Shown one piece after another: positions 1-8,570 of a stretch of DNA of 64,000 nucleotides; within the stretch, counting starts at the first letter, position 1; every line of letters begins with the position of its first letter. Source of the stretch: Micromonospora inaquosa (lineage in GTDB: Bacteria; Actinomycetota; Actinomycetes; Mycobacteriales; Micromonosporaceae); the NCBI RefSeq assembly GCF_003857055.1, contig NZ_QGSZ01000217.1:88410-152409 (forward strand). Direction: 5' to 3'. Both the position numbers and the translations under genes were made by a program. The notes below the pieces were generated by a model. It was not told the origin of the DNA. It saw only the letters and a program-made list of their open reading frames with translations, and did no database searches.

Positions 1-1
1 C

Positions 2-778
2 GCGGTCGCGGCCGTGTCGATCGCCCCGGTCGTCTACGTGGTGATCGGCGGTTTCCGCACCACCCCGCAGATCGTCGCGGACCCGGCCGGCCTGCCCAAC
101 CCGCTCGTCTGGGACAACTACGCCAGGGTGCTGACCCAGAGCAACTTCTGGCAGCAAGCCTTCAACAGCGCGGTCATCGCCCTGGGCACCACGCTCGCCG
201 TCGTCGTGCTCGGGTTGGCCGCCGCGTTCGTGCTCGCCCGCTACAGCTTCCGCGGGCGGGAGGGGCTCTACACCTTCTTCACGCTCGGCCTGCTGTTCCC
301 GGCCGGGGCGGCGATCCTGCCGCTCTACCTCATGCTGCGTGACCTGAATCTGATCAACTCCTACTACGCGGTGATCCTCCCGCAGGTCGCCTTCTCACTG
401 CCGCTGACGATCGTGATTTTGCGGCCCTTCCTCTCGGCGATCCCGAGAGAGTTGGAGGACGCCGCCGCCATCGACGGCGCGAGTCGGCTCGGTTTCCTCT
501 GGCGCGTCGCGATGCCGCTGTCGCGTCCCGCACTCGTCACCGTTGGCGTCCTGGCGTTCGTGGCCAGCTGGAACTCGTTCCTGCTGCCGCTGCTCGTCCT
601 CAGCGACGTCAGCCTGCACACCCTGCCGCTGGGCGTGCAGAACTTCTCCAGCCAATACACCACCGACACGGCGGGCGTACTCGCCTTCACGTCGCTGGCG
701 ATGCTGCCGGCACTGCTCTTCTTCACGCTCGCGGAGAAGCAGATCGTCGGGGGCCTGCAAGGTGCGGTCAAGGGCTGA
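2..778 (+). CDS. Sugar ABC transporter permease, MalG type (5' end outside window)
   Basis: Inner-membrane subunit of a CUT1-type carbohydrate importer. The frame is open from base 2 and already in a hydrophobic segment, so the GTG at 14 is unlikely to be the true start and the N-terminus is cut by the window edge. Several membrane helices are visible. The cytoplasmic EAA-type loop that docks the ATPase reads ELEDAAAIDGASRLGFLWRV, typical of MalG/LacG proteins. It lies 38 bp before a GH3 glycosidase on the same strand, as in actinobacterial xylobiose or cellobiose operons (binding protein, two permeases, intracellular glycosidase). No ATPase is next to it; such systems often share one MsiK-type ATPase. 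The substrate is inferred from the neighbour only. Confidence 0.9.
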   Translation, partial: AVAAVSIAPVVYVVIGGFRTTPQIVADPAGLPNPLVWDNYARVLTQSNFWQQAFNSAVIALGTTLAVVVLGLAAAFVLARYSFRGREGLYTFFTLGLLFPAGAAILPLYLMLRDLNLINSYYAVILPQVAFSLPLTIVILRPFLSAIPRELEDAAAIDGASRLGFLWRVAMPLSRPALVTVGVLAFVASWNSFLLPLLVLSDVSLHTLPLGVQNFSSQYTTDTAGVLAFTSLAMLPALLFFTLAEKQIVGGLQGAVKG

Positions 779-816
779 GCGGCAGCGGCACGAGCACAAC
801 CACGGAAAGGCACAGC

Positions 817-3141
817 ATGACTGAGGTCCACGAGGTGGTGGACGGACCGGTGCCGACTCAGGCCGGTCCGAACCACAGCCGACAGGCCGGGCACGACGCC
901 GGGGAACGCCTACGCGATCTCCTCGGCCGGATGACGATCGAGGAAAAGATCGCCCAGCTCGTCGGCTTCTGGCAGAAGGAGGACGGCGAGGCGGTCGCAC
1001 CGTTGCAGGGGGAGTTCGGCGACGTCTTCAAGCTCGAGGACTTTTCCCGGCACGGGCTCGGTCACCTCACCCGCGCCTACGGCACCCGCCCAGTGGACCC
1101 GGCGGATCGCGCGTCCTGGCTGTGGAAGTTCCAGCGGGACCTGGTCAACGGGACCCGGCTCGGCATCCCGGCGATCGTCCACGAGGAATGCCTCACCGGG
1201 CTGTCGGCGTGGAAGGCCGCCACCTTCCCCACCCCGCTGGCCTGGGGTGCCGCGTTCGACCCCGAACTGGTCACCGAGATGGCCGCGGCGATCGGCGCCT
1301 CGATGCGGAGCCTCGGCATCCACCAGGGGCTGTCCCCGGTGCTCGACGTGATCCGTGACCCCCGCTGGGGTCGGGTGGACGAGTGCATCGCCGAAGACCC
1401 GTACCTGGTCGGCACCATCGGCACCTCGTACGTGCGGGGCCTGCAGTCGCAGGGGGTGCACGCCACCCTCAAGCACTTCGCCGGCTACTCCGCCTCGCGC
1501 GCCGGGCGCAACTTCGGCCCGGTGCACGCCGGCCGCCGGGAACTGGCCGACGTGCTGCTCCTCCCGTTCGAGATGGCGATCATCGACGGCGACGCCCGCA
1601 GCGTCATGCACTCGTACACCGAGATCGATGGAGTGCCCGTCGCCGCCGACCCGACGATGCTGACCGGCATCCTGCGGGACCAGTGGGGCTTCGACGGCAC
1701 GGTGGTGGCTGACTACTACGGGGTCGCTTTCCTCAACCTGCTGCACCACGTGGCGAGCGATCACGCGGAGGCGGCCAGGCAGGCGTTGACGGCCGGTCTC
1801 GACGTCGAGCTACCGACCGGCGACGCCTATCTGACCCTGCCGGAGTCGGTACGGGCGGGCAAGCTCGACGAGGCGCTCATCGACCGCGCGGTACTGCGGG
1901 TGCTGCGCCAGAAGCAGGAGCTGGGCCTGCTCGACGCGACCTTCAGCGACGAGCCGCCCCAGACGATCGACCTCGACTCGCCGGAGCACCGGTCGATCGC
2001 CCGCCGGCTCGCCGAGGAATCGATCGTGCTGGTCGCCAACCAGGGCGCGCTGCCGCTGCCAGCGGGTCGGCGGGTGGCCCTCATCGGCCCGAACGCCGAC
2101 CGGCAGGGCGCGCTCTTCGGGTGCTACTCATTCCTCAACCACGTCCTCGTCCAGTATTCCGGTGTGGAGACCGGCATCGAGGTGCCGACCGTGCTCGACG
2201 CCGTGCGGGTCGAGTTCGGCGACGACCTCGTCACCTGGGCACACGGCTGTGACGTGGACACCGACGACCGATCCGGCTTCGACGAGGCTGTCGCCGCGGC
2301 GTCCGCCGCGGATGTCGCCGTCCTGGTCGTCGGCGACAACGCCGGCCTCTTCGGACGCGGCACGGTCGGCGAGGGTTGCGACCGGGACGATCTGGAGCTG
2401 CCGGGCGTCCAACGCGAACTCGTCGAGGCGGTGCTCGCAACCGGCACGCCGGTCGTCCTCGTGCTGCTCACCGGACGGCCGTACACGGTCGGCTGGGCGC
2501 TTACGCGCTGCGCGGCGGTGGTGCAGACGTTCTTCCCGGGCGAGGAGGGCGCCGGGGCGATCGCGGGGGTGCTCTCCGGGCGGGTCAACCCGTCGGGCCG
2601 GCTGCCGGTCAGCCTGCCCGGGCCGGCCGGTGCGCAGCCCTACTCCTACCTGCACCCCACCCTCGGTACGGGCAGCGAGGTGACCAACCTGCCGGCGACG
2701 CCGGTGGCGCCGTTCGGTCACGGCCTGTCCTACACGACATTCGCGCACAGCGACCTCACCGTGTCCAGCACGGTGCCCACCGACGGGGCGATCGAGGTGA
2801 GCGTGCGGGTGACGAACACCGGCGCGGTCGCCTGCGACGACGTGGTCCAACTCTACGGTCGCGACCCGGTCGCCTCGGTGACCCGGCCGTTGGCGCAACT
2901 GCTCGGCTACCAGCGGGTCCACCTGGAACCAGGTCAGTCCGTCACTGTCGAGCTGACCGTCCCCACCACCCGCCTGGCCTTCTCCGACCGCACGTACACC
3001 CGCGTCGTGGAGCCCGGCGAGGTCGAACTCTGGGTCGGCACCAGCGCGCAGCGGGACACCCAGGCGGTGACCACGCTGGTCGGTGACACCGTCCCGGTCA
3101 CCAACTCCTCCCCACGCTGGACCGTCACCAACGTCCGCTGA
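817..3141 (+). CDS. Glycoside hydrolase family 3, intracellular beta-xylosidase/beta-glucosidase
   Basis: 774 aa with the usual GH3 layout: N-terminal TIM barrel, alpha/beta sandwich, and a C-terminal fibronectin type III-like domain (about 670-760). Barrel landmarks are SPVLDVIRDPRWGR, LKHFAGY and the nucleophile motif VADYYG, where D299 is the expected catalytic aspartate. There is no signal peptide, so it should act in the cytoplasm on imported oligosaccharides. Length and order behind a MalG-type permease resemble BxlA-type beta-xylosidases of Streptomyces; that substrate is inference, and beta-glucosidase activity cannot be excluded. The ATG at 817 follows a GGAAAGG ribosome site. A hairpin follows the stop. 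Confidence 0.93.
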   Translation: MTEVHEVVDGPVPTQAGPNHSRQAGHDAGERLRDLLGRMTIEEKIAQLVGFWQKEDGEAVAPLQGEFGDVFKLEDFSRHGLGHLTRAYGTRPVDPADRASWLWKFQRDLVNGTRLGIPAIVHEECLTGLSAWKAATFPTPLAWGAAFDPELVTEMAAAIGASMRSLGIHQGLSPVLDVIRDPRWGRVDECIAEDPYLVGTIGTSYVRGLQSQGVHATLKHFAGYSASRAGRNFGPVHAGRRELADVLLLPFEMAIIDGDARSVMHSYTEIDGVPVAADPTMLTGILRDQWGFDGTVVADYYGVAFLNLLHHVASDHAEAARQALTAGLDVELPTGDAYLTLPESVRAGKLDEALIDRAVLRVLRQKQELGLLDATFSDEPPQTIDLDSPEHRSIARRLAEESIVLVANQGALPLPAGRRVALIGPNADRQGALFGCYSFLNHVLVQYSGVETGIEVPTVLDAVRVEFGDDLVTWAHGCDVDTDDRSGFDEAVAAASAADVAVLVVGDNAGLFGRGTVGEGCDRDDLELPGVQRELVEAVLATGTPVVLVLLTGRPYTVGWALTRCAAVVQTFFPGEEGAGAIAGVLSGRVNPSGRLPVSLPGPAGAQPYSYLHPTLGTGSEVTNLPATPVAPFGHGLSYTTFAHSDLTVSSTVPTDGAIEVSVRVTNTGAVACDDVVQLYGRDPVASVTRPLAQLLGYQRVHLEPGQSVTVELTVPTTRLAFSDRTYTRVVEPGEVELWVGTSAQRDTQAVTTLVGDTVPVTNSSPRWTVTNVR

Positions 3142-3143
3142 GA

Positions 3144-3186
3144 GCCGGTCCGCCGTCAGTCCACGGGTACCTGTCGGCGGACCGGC
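3144..3186. terminator. Hairpin between convergent genes
   Basis: A 12-bp perfect stem (GCCGGTCCGCCG at 3144-3155 with its complement at 3175-3186) starts 3 bp after the GH3 stop. There is no U-tract, which is common in actinomycetes. The convergent oxygenase gene ends at 3305, so it may serve both strands. Nothing else is visible in 3187-3304. Confidence 0.7.
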
Positions 3187-3304
3187 CCCACCCGCATGGG
3201 TCGAGGGCCGCGGTGTCCGGCTTTCAACGCGGGGCTGATGCGGCCGCGTCACCGAGACCAGCAGCGCGGTCCGCGTCGATTGTTCGCTGGCTCCGCCGAG
3301 ATAC

Positions 3305-4165
3305 CTATTCGTGCGCCCGATCGTGGTGCGGCCCGAGCTGGCCGATCTCGTACCCGTCGGGGTAGCTCCTGGCCCGGATCCCGTCGGCGAACAACGCCGT
3401 CGCCCGCGGTGCGCCGAACCACCGCTGCAACAGTGAGCGCGTCTTCAAGGCCAGGTGCAACCCCGCCCGGACCGGCCAGGCCGGCGTGTCGACCCGTGTC
3501 GCGCGCCGTAGCGGTGCGTCATACAGGGCACTGACCAGTGCGTTTCCCAGCGGCGCGAGCATCCGGGGGAGCCGGGTGAGCATCAGCATGCGGGTGGCCC
3601 GTTCGATGGCGGCCGCGTCGTCGTTGGGTTGCAGGTGCGCCGCGTCGTGGGCGTCGAACCAGGTCTCGAACTCGTCGTACGACCCGGGGATGTCGGTGAT
3701 GCCCATGCGTCGGCCGAGTTCCCGGTAGAACAGGTACGTGGCGTGCCGTTCGTGGCAGCAGGGCCGGCGCCAGCCGTACTCCTGCAACCAGCGGATGGGA
3801 ATCACGACCAGGCAGCCGAGGACGTAGCGGAAGTCGTCGTTGCTGATGTCGTACGGGCGGTGGATCTGGTTGACGCGCCGCAACGCGTCGCGGCCCCGAG
3901 GCTGGTCGAAGCCGTTGAGAATCATCTCGTACATCAGCAGGCCGGTGTCGTCGATCCGCTTCTGGGTGCGTTCGGTCAGCTCGCCCGTAGCGGTGTGCAC
4001 CGTGGCGATGGCGGGGATGGAGAAGGACCGGTTGAAGGCGAGGTTGAGCCCCAGCTTCATGTCCCACGGGAACTCGTGGCGCAGCATGGTCTGGTAGATG
4101 TCCAGGTAGTCGCGCTGCGGATCGAGAGCACGGGTGCGGGTCAGGTTGTCGTAGCGGCCTCTCAT
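3305..4165 (-). CDS. MpaB-like oxygenase (DUF2236 family)
   Basis: 286 aa. Matches the DUF2236 / latex-clearing-protein / MpaB-like family in overall composition and in the segment PCCHERHATYLFYRELGRRM followed by YDEFETWFDAHDAAHL, where conserved His and Glu/Asp residues cluster. Family members are heme-dependent oxygenases or oxidases of varied substrates; none can be assigned here. The start is fixed by a 4-bp ATGA overlap with the upstream HAD gene (4162-4165). A longer open frame extends upstream but runs antiparallel to nothing useful and lies inside the HAD gene. The overlap implies translational coupling, so the two proteins probably serve one pathway. Confidence 0.8.
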   Translation of the reverse strand: MRGRYDNLTRTRALDPQRDYLDIYQTMLRHEFPWDMKLGLNLAFNRSFSIPAIATVHTATGELTERTQKRIDDTGLLMYEMILNGFDQPRGRDALRRVNQIHRPYDISNDDFRYVLGCLVVIPIRWLQEYGWRRPCCHERHATYLFYRELGRRMGITDIPGSYDEFETWFDAHDAAHLQPNDDAAAIERATRMLMLTRLPRMLAPLGNALVSALYDAPLRRATRVDTPAWPVRAGLHLALKTRSLLQRWFGAPRATALFADGIRARSYPDGYEIGQLGPHHDRAHE

Positions 4166-4842
4166 CGGCGGGCGTCTCCAGCGGGTGGGTTCGTCCAGGT
4201 GGCGGTGGTCAGCCGGGCGCCGAGCAACCGCCGGGCCCGGGTGACCTGACGCGCCTTCGCGTTGACCAGCACTGGCTGCTCCGCGGCGCTGAGGATGGGG
4301 AGATCCGACAGCGAGTCGCTGTAGGCCATCCGCCACGGTGGTGTCACCCCGTGGGCGGCGAGCTGGGCCATCTTGGCTGCCCCGTGGTTGTGCACGATCA
4401 GCTTCGGCCCGTGAATGCGCGACGCCACGAGCTCGACCCCGGCGAGGCCGATCCCGTCGAGCACCGCGCGCGCCAGGGTGTGCTCGCACGCGGTCACCAC
4501 GATGACCCGGTCGCCTGCGGCGAGGTGGGTGCGGATCATGCGCAGACCGGGCCCGATGACCCGCCCCGGCTCTGCGCCGAGGTCCGTGCCGAAGCGTTCG
4601 AGCGCTGCTTGCAACTCGTCGGCGTTTCGGCCCCACAAGCCGATCCGGCTCATCCACCGCGCCGCCCACGGACGCCAGGCGGGAATGGCGGCGATGGGCG
4701 CGAGGAGAACGAGCAGGACGACGGCGAGCGGCAGCCGGGCACCGGTGAAAGCGGTGCGTCGCAGGAACAGCCCGAATGCGTCCCCGCGCAGCAGGACGCC
4801 GTCAAAGTCGAAGATCACGGTGCCGTCGGCTGATGCTCCCAT
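4162..4842 (-). CDS. HAD superfamily (subclass IB, SerB-like) phosphatase
   Basis: 226 aa cytoplasmic or peripheral hydrolase. HAD motifs are clear: motif I VIFDFDGVLL with the nucleophile and general-acid aspartates near residues 12 and 14, motif II VIVVTA, motif III lysine in HGPKLI or GAAKMAQL, and motif IV YSDSLSDLPIL. The order resembles phosphoserine-phosphatase-like HAD-IB proteins, many of which act on phospholipid-type or small phosphates. A hydrophobic stretch (about 33-55) may contact the membrane. It overlaps the oxygenase gene by 4 bp. The 128 bp upstream separate it from the SMP-30-type gene and hold no obvious gene. Confidence 0.85.
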   Translation of the reverse strand: MGASADGTVIFDFDGVLLRGDAFGLFLRRTAFTGARLPLAVVLLVLLAPIAAIPAWRPWAARWMSRIGLWGRNADELQAALERFGTDLGAEPGRVIGPGLRMIRTHLAAGDRVIVVTACEHTLARAVLDGIGLAGVELVASRIHGPKLIVHNHGAAKMAQLAAHGVTPPWRMAYSDSLSDLPILSAAEQPVLVNAKARQVTRARRLLGARLTTATWTNPPAGDARR

Positions 4843-4970
4843 CGCACTATCGACCCCGGTGCCACGGGCGGTTCACCATCAGCCGAGTGTACGGGGAGCC
4901 GAAAGTGCCGGTCGGAGTCGGCGGCGTGGTTCGGCGCCCCGGACATCGACGGTGAATCCGCCCGTGGTGC

Positions 4971-6017
4971 TCAGTACGGATAACCGGGAATGTTGAGCCG
5001 CACGCTGTAGAGCCCGGAGTCGCCCCACGGACCCGAGGTGACGAAGAGGGTCTGCCGGTCGGGGCCGCCGAACGCCACGTTGGTCGTGCCCGAGTTTCCG
5101 GACCGGATCGTGCCGAGCTCGGTGCCCGCGGGGGAGTAGACGTGGACCAACGAGTCCCTGCCCGACGTCCAGTACACGTTGCCGGCGCAGTCGATCGTGC
5201 CGCCGTCCGGACCGCCGATGTAGTTCACGAAGACGCTGCGGGCGCCGATGCTGCCGTCGGGCTGGACCGCGTACTTGTAGATCTTGTTCTCGGAGTAGGC
5301 GCCGACGTACAGCGCGGTTCCGTCCGGTGAGAGCGAGATGCCGTTGGGTTGGCGCAACCGGTCGTCCACCAGCGACACCTGACCGGCGGATACGCGGAAG
5401 ACGCTGGTACGCCCGTTCATCTGGTCGGAGCGGTTGCCGCGCTGGAAGTTGGGGTCGGTGAAGTAGACGACGCCGTCCGAGCGGACCGCGACGTCGTTCG
5501 GCGAATTGAACGCCCGGCCCTGGTAGTTGGCCGCGACGGTGCTGCGGGCCCGGTCGCTGAGTCGGTACGCGGACACGCTGCGCTGGTCATGGGTGGCCGC
5601 GACGAGCTGCTGGGCGTCGGCGCTGAGCGCCAGGCCGTTGCTGCCGGCGTCGGCGATGAACGTGTCGAAGGTCGCCGGAGGGGTGAACCGACGGATCGTC
5701 GACGGCTGGACGTTGTACGGTCCGGTGCCGGCGGCCATGTCGGACATCAGCAGGTAGCCGCCGTCGGCGACCCAGACCGGCCCTTCGAGGAAGGAGAACC
5801 CGCCCTGGATTCGCGGGGCCCACACGGTGCTGGCCGGCAGCGGTGGGCCGTAACTGGCCTCCGCCGGGCAGACCCCGGGCGGTGCGCCGGGCGGAGCGGC
5901 GAGCGCGGCGTGAGCGCTGACCTGCACGGGGTCGGCGGCAGCACCGGCGGGAAAGGTGGTGGCGCTGACCGCTAGGCACAGGCCGGCCAGCGTGGCAATG
6001 GTGGGACGCCAGGTCAT
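4971..6017 (-). CDS. Secreted SMP-30/gluconolactonase-like beta-propeller
   Basis: 348 aa with a Sec signal peptide (about 1-28, cleavage near AGAAADP). The rest reads as a six-bladed SMP-30/LRE-type propeller. Expected metal ligands are present: E78 in FLEGP, N174-D175 in NSPNDVAV, and N225 with D232 in PNGISLSPDG. Family members are calcium- or zinc-dependent lactonases; several secreted actinobacterial members have unknown substrates. Being exported next to polysaccharide-degrading genes, it may hydrolyse a sugar lactone, but that is inference. The start is the first in-frame ATG before the signal peptide. Confidence 0.85.
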   Translation of the reverse strand: MTWRPTIATLAGLCLAVSATTFPAGAAADPVQVSAHAALAAPPGAPPGVCPAEASYGPPLPASTVWAPRIQGGFSFLEGPVWVADGGYLLMSDMAAGTGPYNVQPSTIRRFTPPATFDTFIADAGSNGLALSADAQQLVAATHDQRSVSAYRLSDRARSTVAANYQGRAFNSPNDVAVRSDGVVYFTDPNFQRGNRSDQMNGRTSVFRVSAGQVSLVDDRLRQPNGISLSPDGTALYVGAYSENKIYKYAVQPDGSIGARSVFVNYIGGPDGGTIDCAGNVYWTSGRDSLVHVYSPAGTELGTIRSGNSGTTNVAFGGPDRQTLFVTSGPWGDSGLYSVRLNIPGYPY

Positions 6018-6340
6018 CGACTACTCCAATCGTCGTCGAGGGTTGCGATGGCCGGCGTGCAAGGTCGGGGGCTGGCACGGCGTGAGGGCGGGCCGTCGAC
6101 GTGAGTATTCGGGAGCCTAGGTCATGAACTAGCCGACCGCAGCGGTTTTTCGCCGTTTATTCCGACACGAACACAGCGCGATCGACAAAGAAGCTGGTCA
6201 ATGCGAAATGGTGCCGACAAATACTTCCGGGGCGGCACCTGCCGCGTCGACCTCGTGGTCCGACCTCCGACCGTACCTCGACGAGGGACGCAACCTGATG
6301 ACCGTCCGGTCCCGTCGAGCTTGCGGAGGAGGGAGCCTCG
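6018..6340. other. Divergent intergenic region
   Basis: 323 bp between the divergent SMP-30-like gene and the sigma factor gene. It is AT-richer near 6140-6190 and should hold promoters for both. I see no gene and no convincing operator. A GGAGGAGGGA ribosome site lies just before the sigma factor ATG. Confidence 0.5.
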
Positions 6341-6856
6341 ATGGTGGATGCCGAAGGTGAGTTCGTGGAGTACGTCTCCGCGCGACTACCGAACCTGCAT
6401 CGGACCGCGTTCCTGATGTGCGGCGACGCCCATCTGGCCGACGACGTGGTGCAGCAGACGATCACGGCGCTTTACGTGAACTGGCGTCGGGTGAGCCGGG
6501 CCGACAACGTCGACGCGTACGTGCATCGGATGCTGGTGCACAAGCTCGTCGACGAGAAGCGGTTGAGCTGGGCGAAGGTGCGGCTGCTGGGGTCGGTGCC
6601 GGTGCCGGAGCGCTCGCCGGTGACACCGCATGACGACCTGGCCGAGCGGGACACCCTGCTCGCCGCGCTCGCTCGCCTTCCACGCGGCCAGCGCACCGTG
6701 CTGGTCCTGCGGTTCCTGTGCGACCTCTCGCTGGCCGACACGGCCGCCGCGATGGGCTGCTCCGAAGGCAACGTGAAAGCGCAGACGTCCCGGGCGCTGG
6801 CGGCCGTTCGCCAGGTGCTCGACGTCACCGAGATGGCAGTGAGGAGTCCGAGATGA
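6341..6856 (+). CDS. SigE-family ECF RNA polymerase sigma factor
   Basis: 171 aa, two-domain sigma factor. Region 2 is seen in LHRTAFLMCGDAHLADDVVQ, and region 4 in LPRGQRTVLVLRFLCDLSLA followed by the helix-turn-helix AAAMGCSEGNVKAQTSRALA. Size and sequence match the abundant SigE family of actinobacteria. The ATG follows a strong GGAGGAGGGA site 6 bp upstream. Its stop overlaps the ATG of the next gene by 4 bp (ATGA at 6853-6856), so the two are translationally coupled; the partner is probably its membrane anti-sigma factor. Confidence 0.93.
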   Translation: MVDAEGEFVEYVSARLPNLHRTAFLMCGDAHLADDVVQQTITALYVNWRRVSRADNVDAYVHRMLVHKLVDEKRLSWAKVRLLGSVPVPERSPVTPHDDLAERDTLLAALARLPRGQRTVLVLRFLCDLSLADTAAAMGCSEGNVKAQTSRALAAVRQVLDVTEMAVRSPR

Positions 6857-8022
6857 CCACGGCGGACGATCAGGAAATCGCGGCGCTGCTGCGGTCGGTG
6901 CCGGTTCCCGAGCCGCGGGTCGACGTGCGTCGGGCGGTCCGTGACGGCCGGCGACGCCGCCAGCATCGCCGCGTCGGAGGAATCGCCGCGCTGACAGTGC
7001 TCGCCGGGGTCGGTGTGGTGGGTGCCGTGCAGGTCGGCGGGACCGCCAGCCCGCCCGCTGCGACCACACCGGCGCTCGCGGTGTCACCGGGCGAAACCCG
7101 CTCGGCCGCTCCGCGCCCGGCGGTCACCTGCCAGGCGTCGTGGTTGTCGCAGCCGATCGGCGGCCCGGTCGCGGTGGCCAGCGGAGTAGACCGCTCCGGG
7201 CGGCACATCATCGGCGACATCGGGACCGGGCACGAGGACGGGCGGGTCGTGCTGTGGACCGACGGGCGGCCTGTCGTCCTGCCGAAGACCGCGCGGCACG
7301 CGGGGGCGGTCAACGCCAGTGGCCATGTGGTCGGCACCAACGGCGACGGCACCGGCTGGGTGTACCGGGACGGGAAACTGCGGTTCCTGGCCACCCCGCC
7401 CGGCTACGACGCGGTGCTCGTGCACGCGGTCAACACCCGCGGCGACATCGTCGGGACGGCCCGCAGATCCGACGACTCGCACCAGGCCGTGCTGTGGTCG
7501 ACGGAGCACCCACAGAAGTATCGGCTGATCGGCCAGCGGGGGTCGTCCGCGACCGGGATCACCGAGGACGGCACGATCGTCGGCGCGATGGGCGATCGGC
7601 CCTACCGGTGGACGCCGCAGGGCGTCGGAGCGGCGCTGGCGGTGCCCGACGGCTACCCGCGTGCGTCGGTCGAATCGGCGCAGGGTGAATGGGCGATCGG
7701 CATGGTTCCCGGCGACAGGCAGGGCGGCGCCGTGCAGATGCTGCCGGTGCGGTGGAACCTCTCCACCGGCGCGGTGAGCCTGTTGCCGTACCCGGGGGTG
7801 AGCGACGTCGCCGGCAACGGTGATGTGCTGGTCGGCGACGGTGCGCCGCTGGTCGTCGCCCCGGACGGCACCTCCCGCCGGCTGCCGGGCCGACCCGAGG
7901 TCCGGGCCACCGAACCGGGCACGTACATGGCAGAGAGGATCAGCGACGATGGTCTGACGGTGGTCGGGGCCGTCTACGAGAACGAGGCGTATCGGCCACT
8001 GGTGTGGCGGTGCGCGCGCTGA
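6853..8022 (+). CDS. Putative membrane anti-sigma partner with extracellular repeat domain
   Basis: 389 aa. A short cytoplasmic part (1-42, with an Arg-rich stretch RRRRQHRR) precedes one membrane helix (about 43-63). A Pro/Ala linker follows, then an extracellular domain of about 300 residues with repeated units such as AVNASGHVVGTN, AVNTRGDIVGTA and GITEDGTIVGAM. These resemble HAF-type beta-propeller repeats. No zinc-binding HxxxCxxC anti-sigma motif is seen. The role as anti-sigma factor is inferred from the ATGA overlap with the sigma gene and the topology. It could equally be an unrelated sensor or surface protein. Confidence 0.7.
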   Translation: MTTADDQEIAALLRSVPVPEPRVDVRRAVRDGRRRRQHRRVGGIAALTVLAGVGVVGAVQVGGTASPPAATTPALAVSPGETRSAAPRPAVTCQASWLSQPIGGPVAVASGVDRSGRHIIGDIGTGHEDGRVVLWTDGRPVVLPKTARHAGAVNASGHVVGTNGDGTGWVYRDGKLRFLATPPGYDAVLVHAVNTRGDIVGTARRSDDSHQAVLWSTEHPQKYRLIGQRGSSATGITEDGTIVGAMGDRPYRWTPQGVGAALAVPDGYPRASVESAQGEWAIGMVPGDRQGGAVQMLPVRWNLSTGAVSLLPYPGVSDVAGNGDVLVGDGAPLVVAPDGTSRRLPGRPEVRATEPGTYMAERISDDGLTVVGAVYENEAYRPLVWRCAR

Positions 8023-8045
8023 CGGGTTGAGCGGAGACGACCGGG

Positions 8046-8444
8046 TCACGTGGTGGTGGACGGTCGCGGCGCGCTGCTGCCCACGGCACTGGCGATCAGG
8101 AGGATCACCGCGGGTAGGAACGCGCCACCGATGCCCAGCCCGAGCAGCAGACCCCATCCGGCGATGATGAGCGCGGCCACCAGATCGGCGACCACTGTCA
8201 GCCGACCGGCTCGCTGCGCGAGCACGGGCAGCAGCGCCGCGACGACGGGGACGCCGAGCAGATAGCTGGCCGCGGCGCCCGAGTCGTCCACGGTGAACGG
8301 GGTCAGCGCGGCGGCCACCAGCACGGTGATCGCCAGGGCCGACCAGCGGAGCACTGACCGGGTGTCGGCCGGCTTACGGACCAGGACCACGAGACCGACG
8401 AGCAGGACGCCCACGATCGCGCCGATCGCCGCCACACCGATCAT
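8046..8444 (-). CDS. Small four-helix membrane protein, function unknown
   Basis: 132 aa, almost entirely hydrophobic with about four membrane helices (near residues 5-22, 35-50, 60-78 and 88-120). No family recognised. ATG at 8444 is preferred to the GTG three bases upstream because the GAGGAGAG ribosome site is only one base from that GTG. It converges with the sigma/anti-sigma operon (24-bp gap) and follows the alpha/beta hydrolase gene on the same strand after 126 bp. Confidence 0.65.
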   Translation of the reverse strand: MIGVAAIGAIVGVLLVGLVVLVRKPADTRSVLRWSALAITVLVAAALTPFTVDDSGAAASYLLGVPVVAALLPVLAQRAGRLTVVADLVAALIIAGWGLLLGLGIGGAFLPAVILLIASAVGSSAPRPSTTT

Positions 8445-8570
8445 CACGCTCTCCTCGACCGCCGCAGGTGGTGTTCATCGAAGACGGCGGATCGTCGTCT
8501 CTACGTCACACCATACGACTGGTCGGCCCAGCCGTAGGAGACCCGAACGACAGGCGGGTTGTCGCCGGCG

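Noticed and set aside
3305..4669. A longer form of the MpaB-like protein (454 aa)
   Set aside because: The extra N-terminus lies inside the HAD gene and is Arg/Pro-rich; the ATGA overlap at 4162-4165 gives a natural start.
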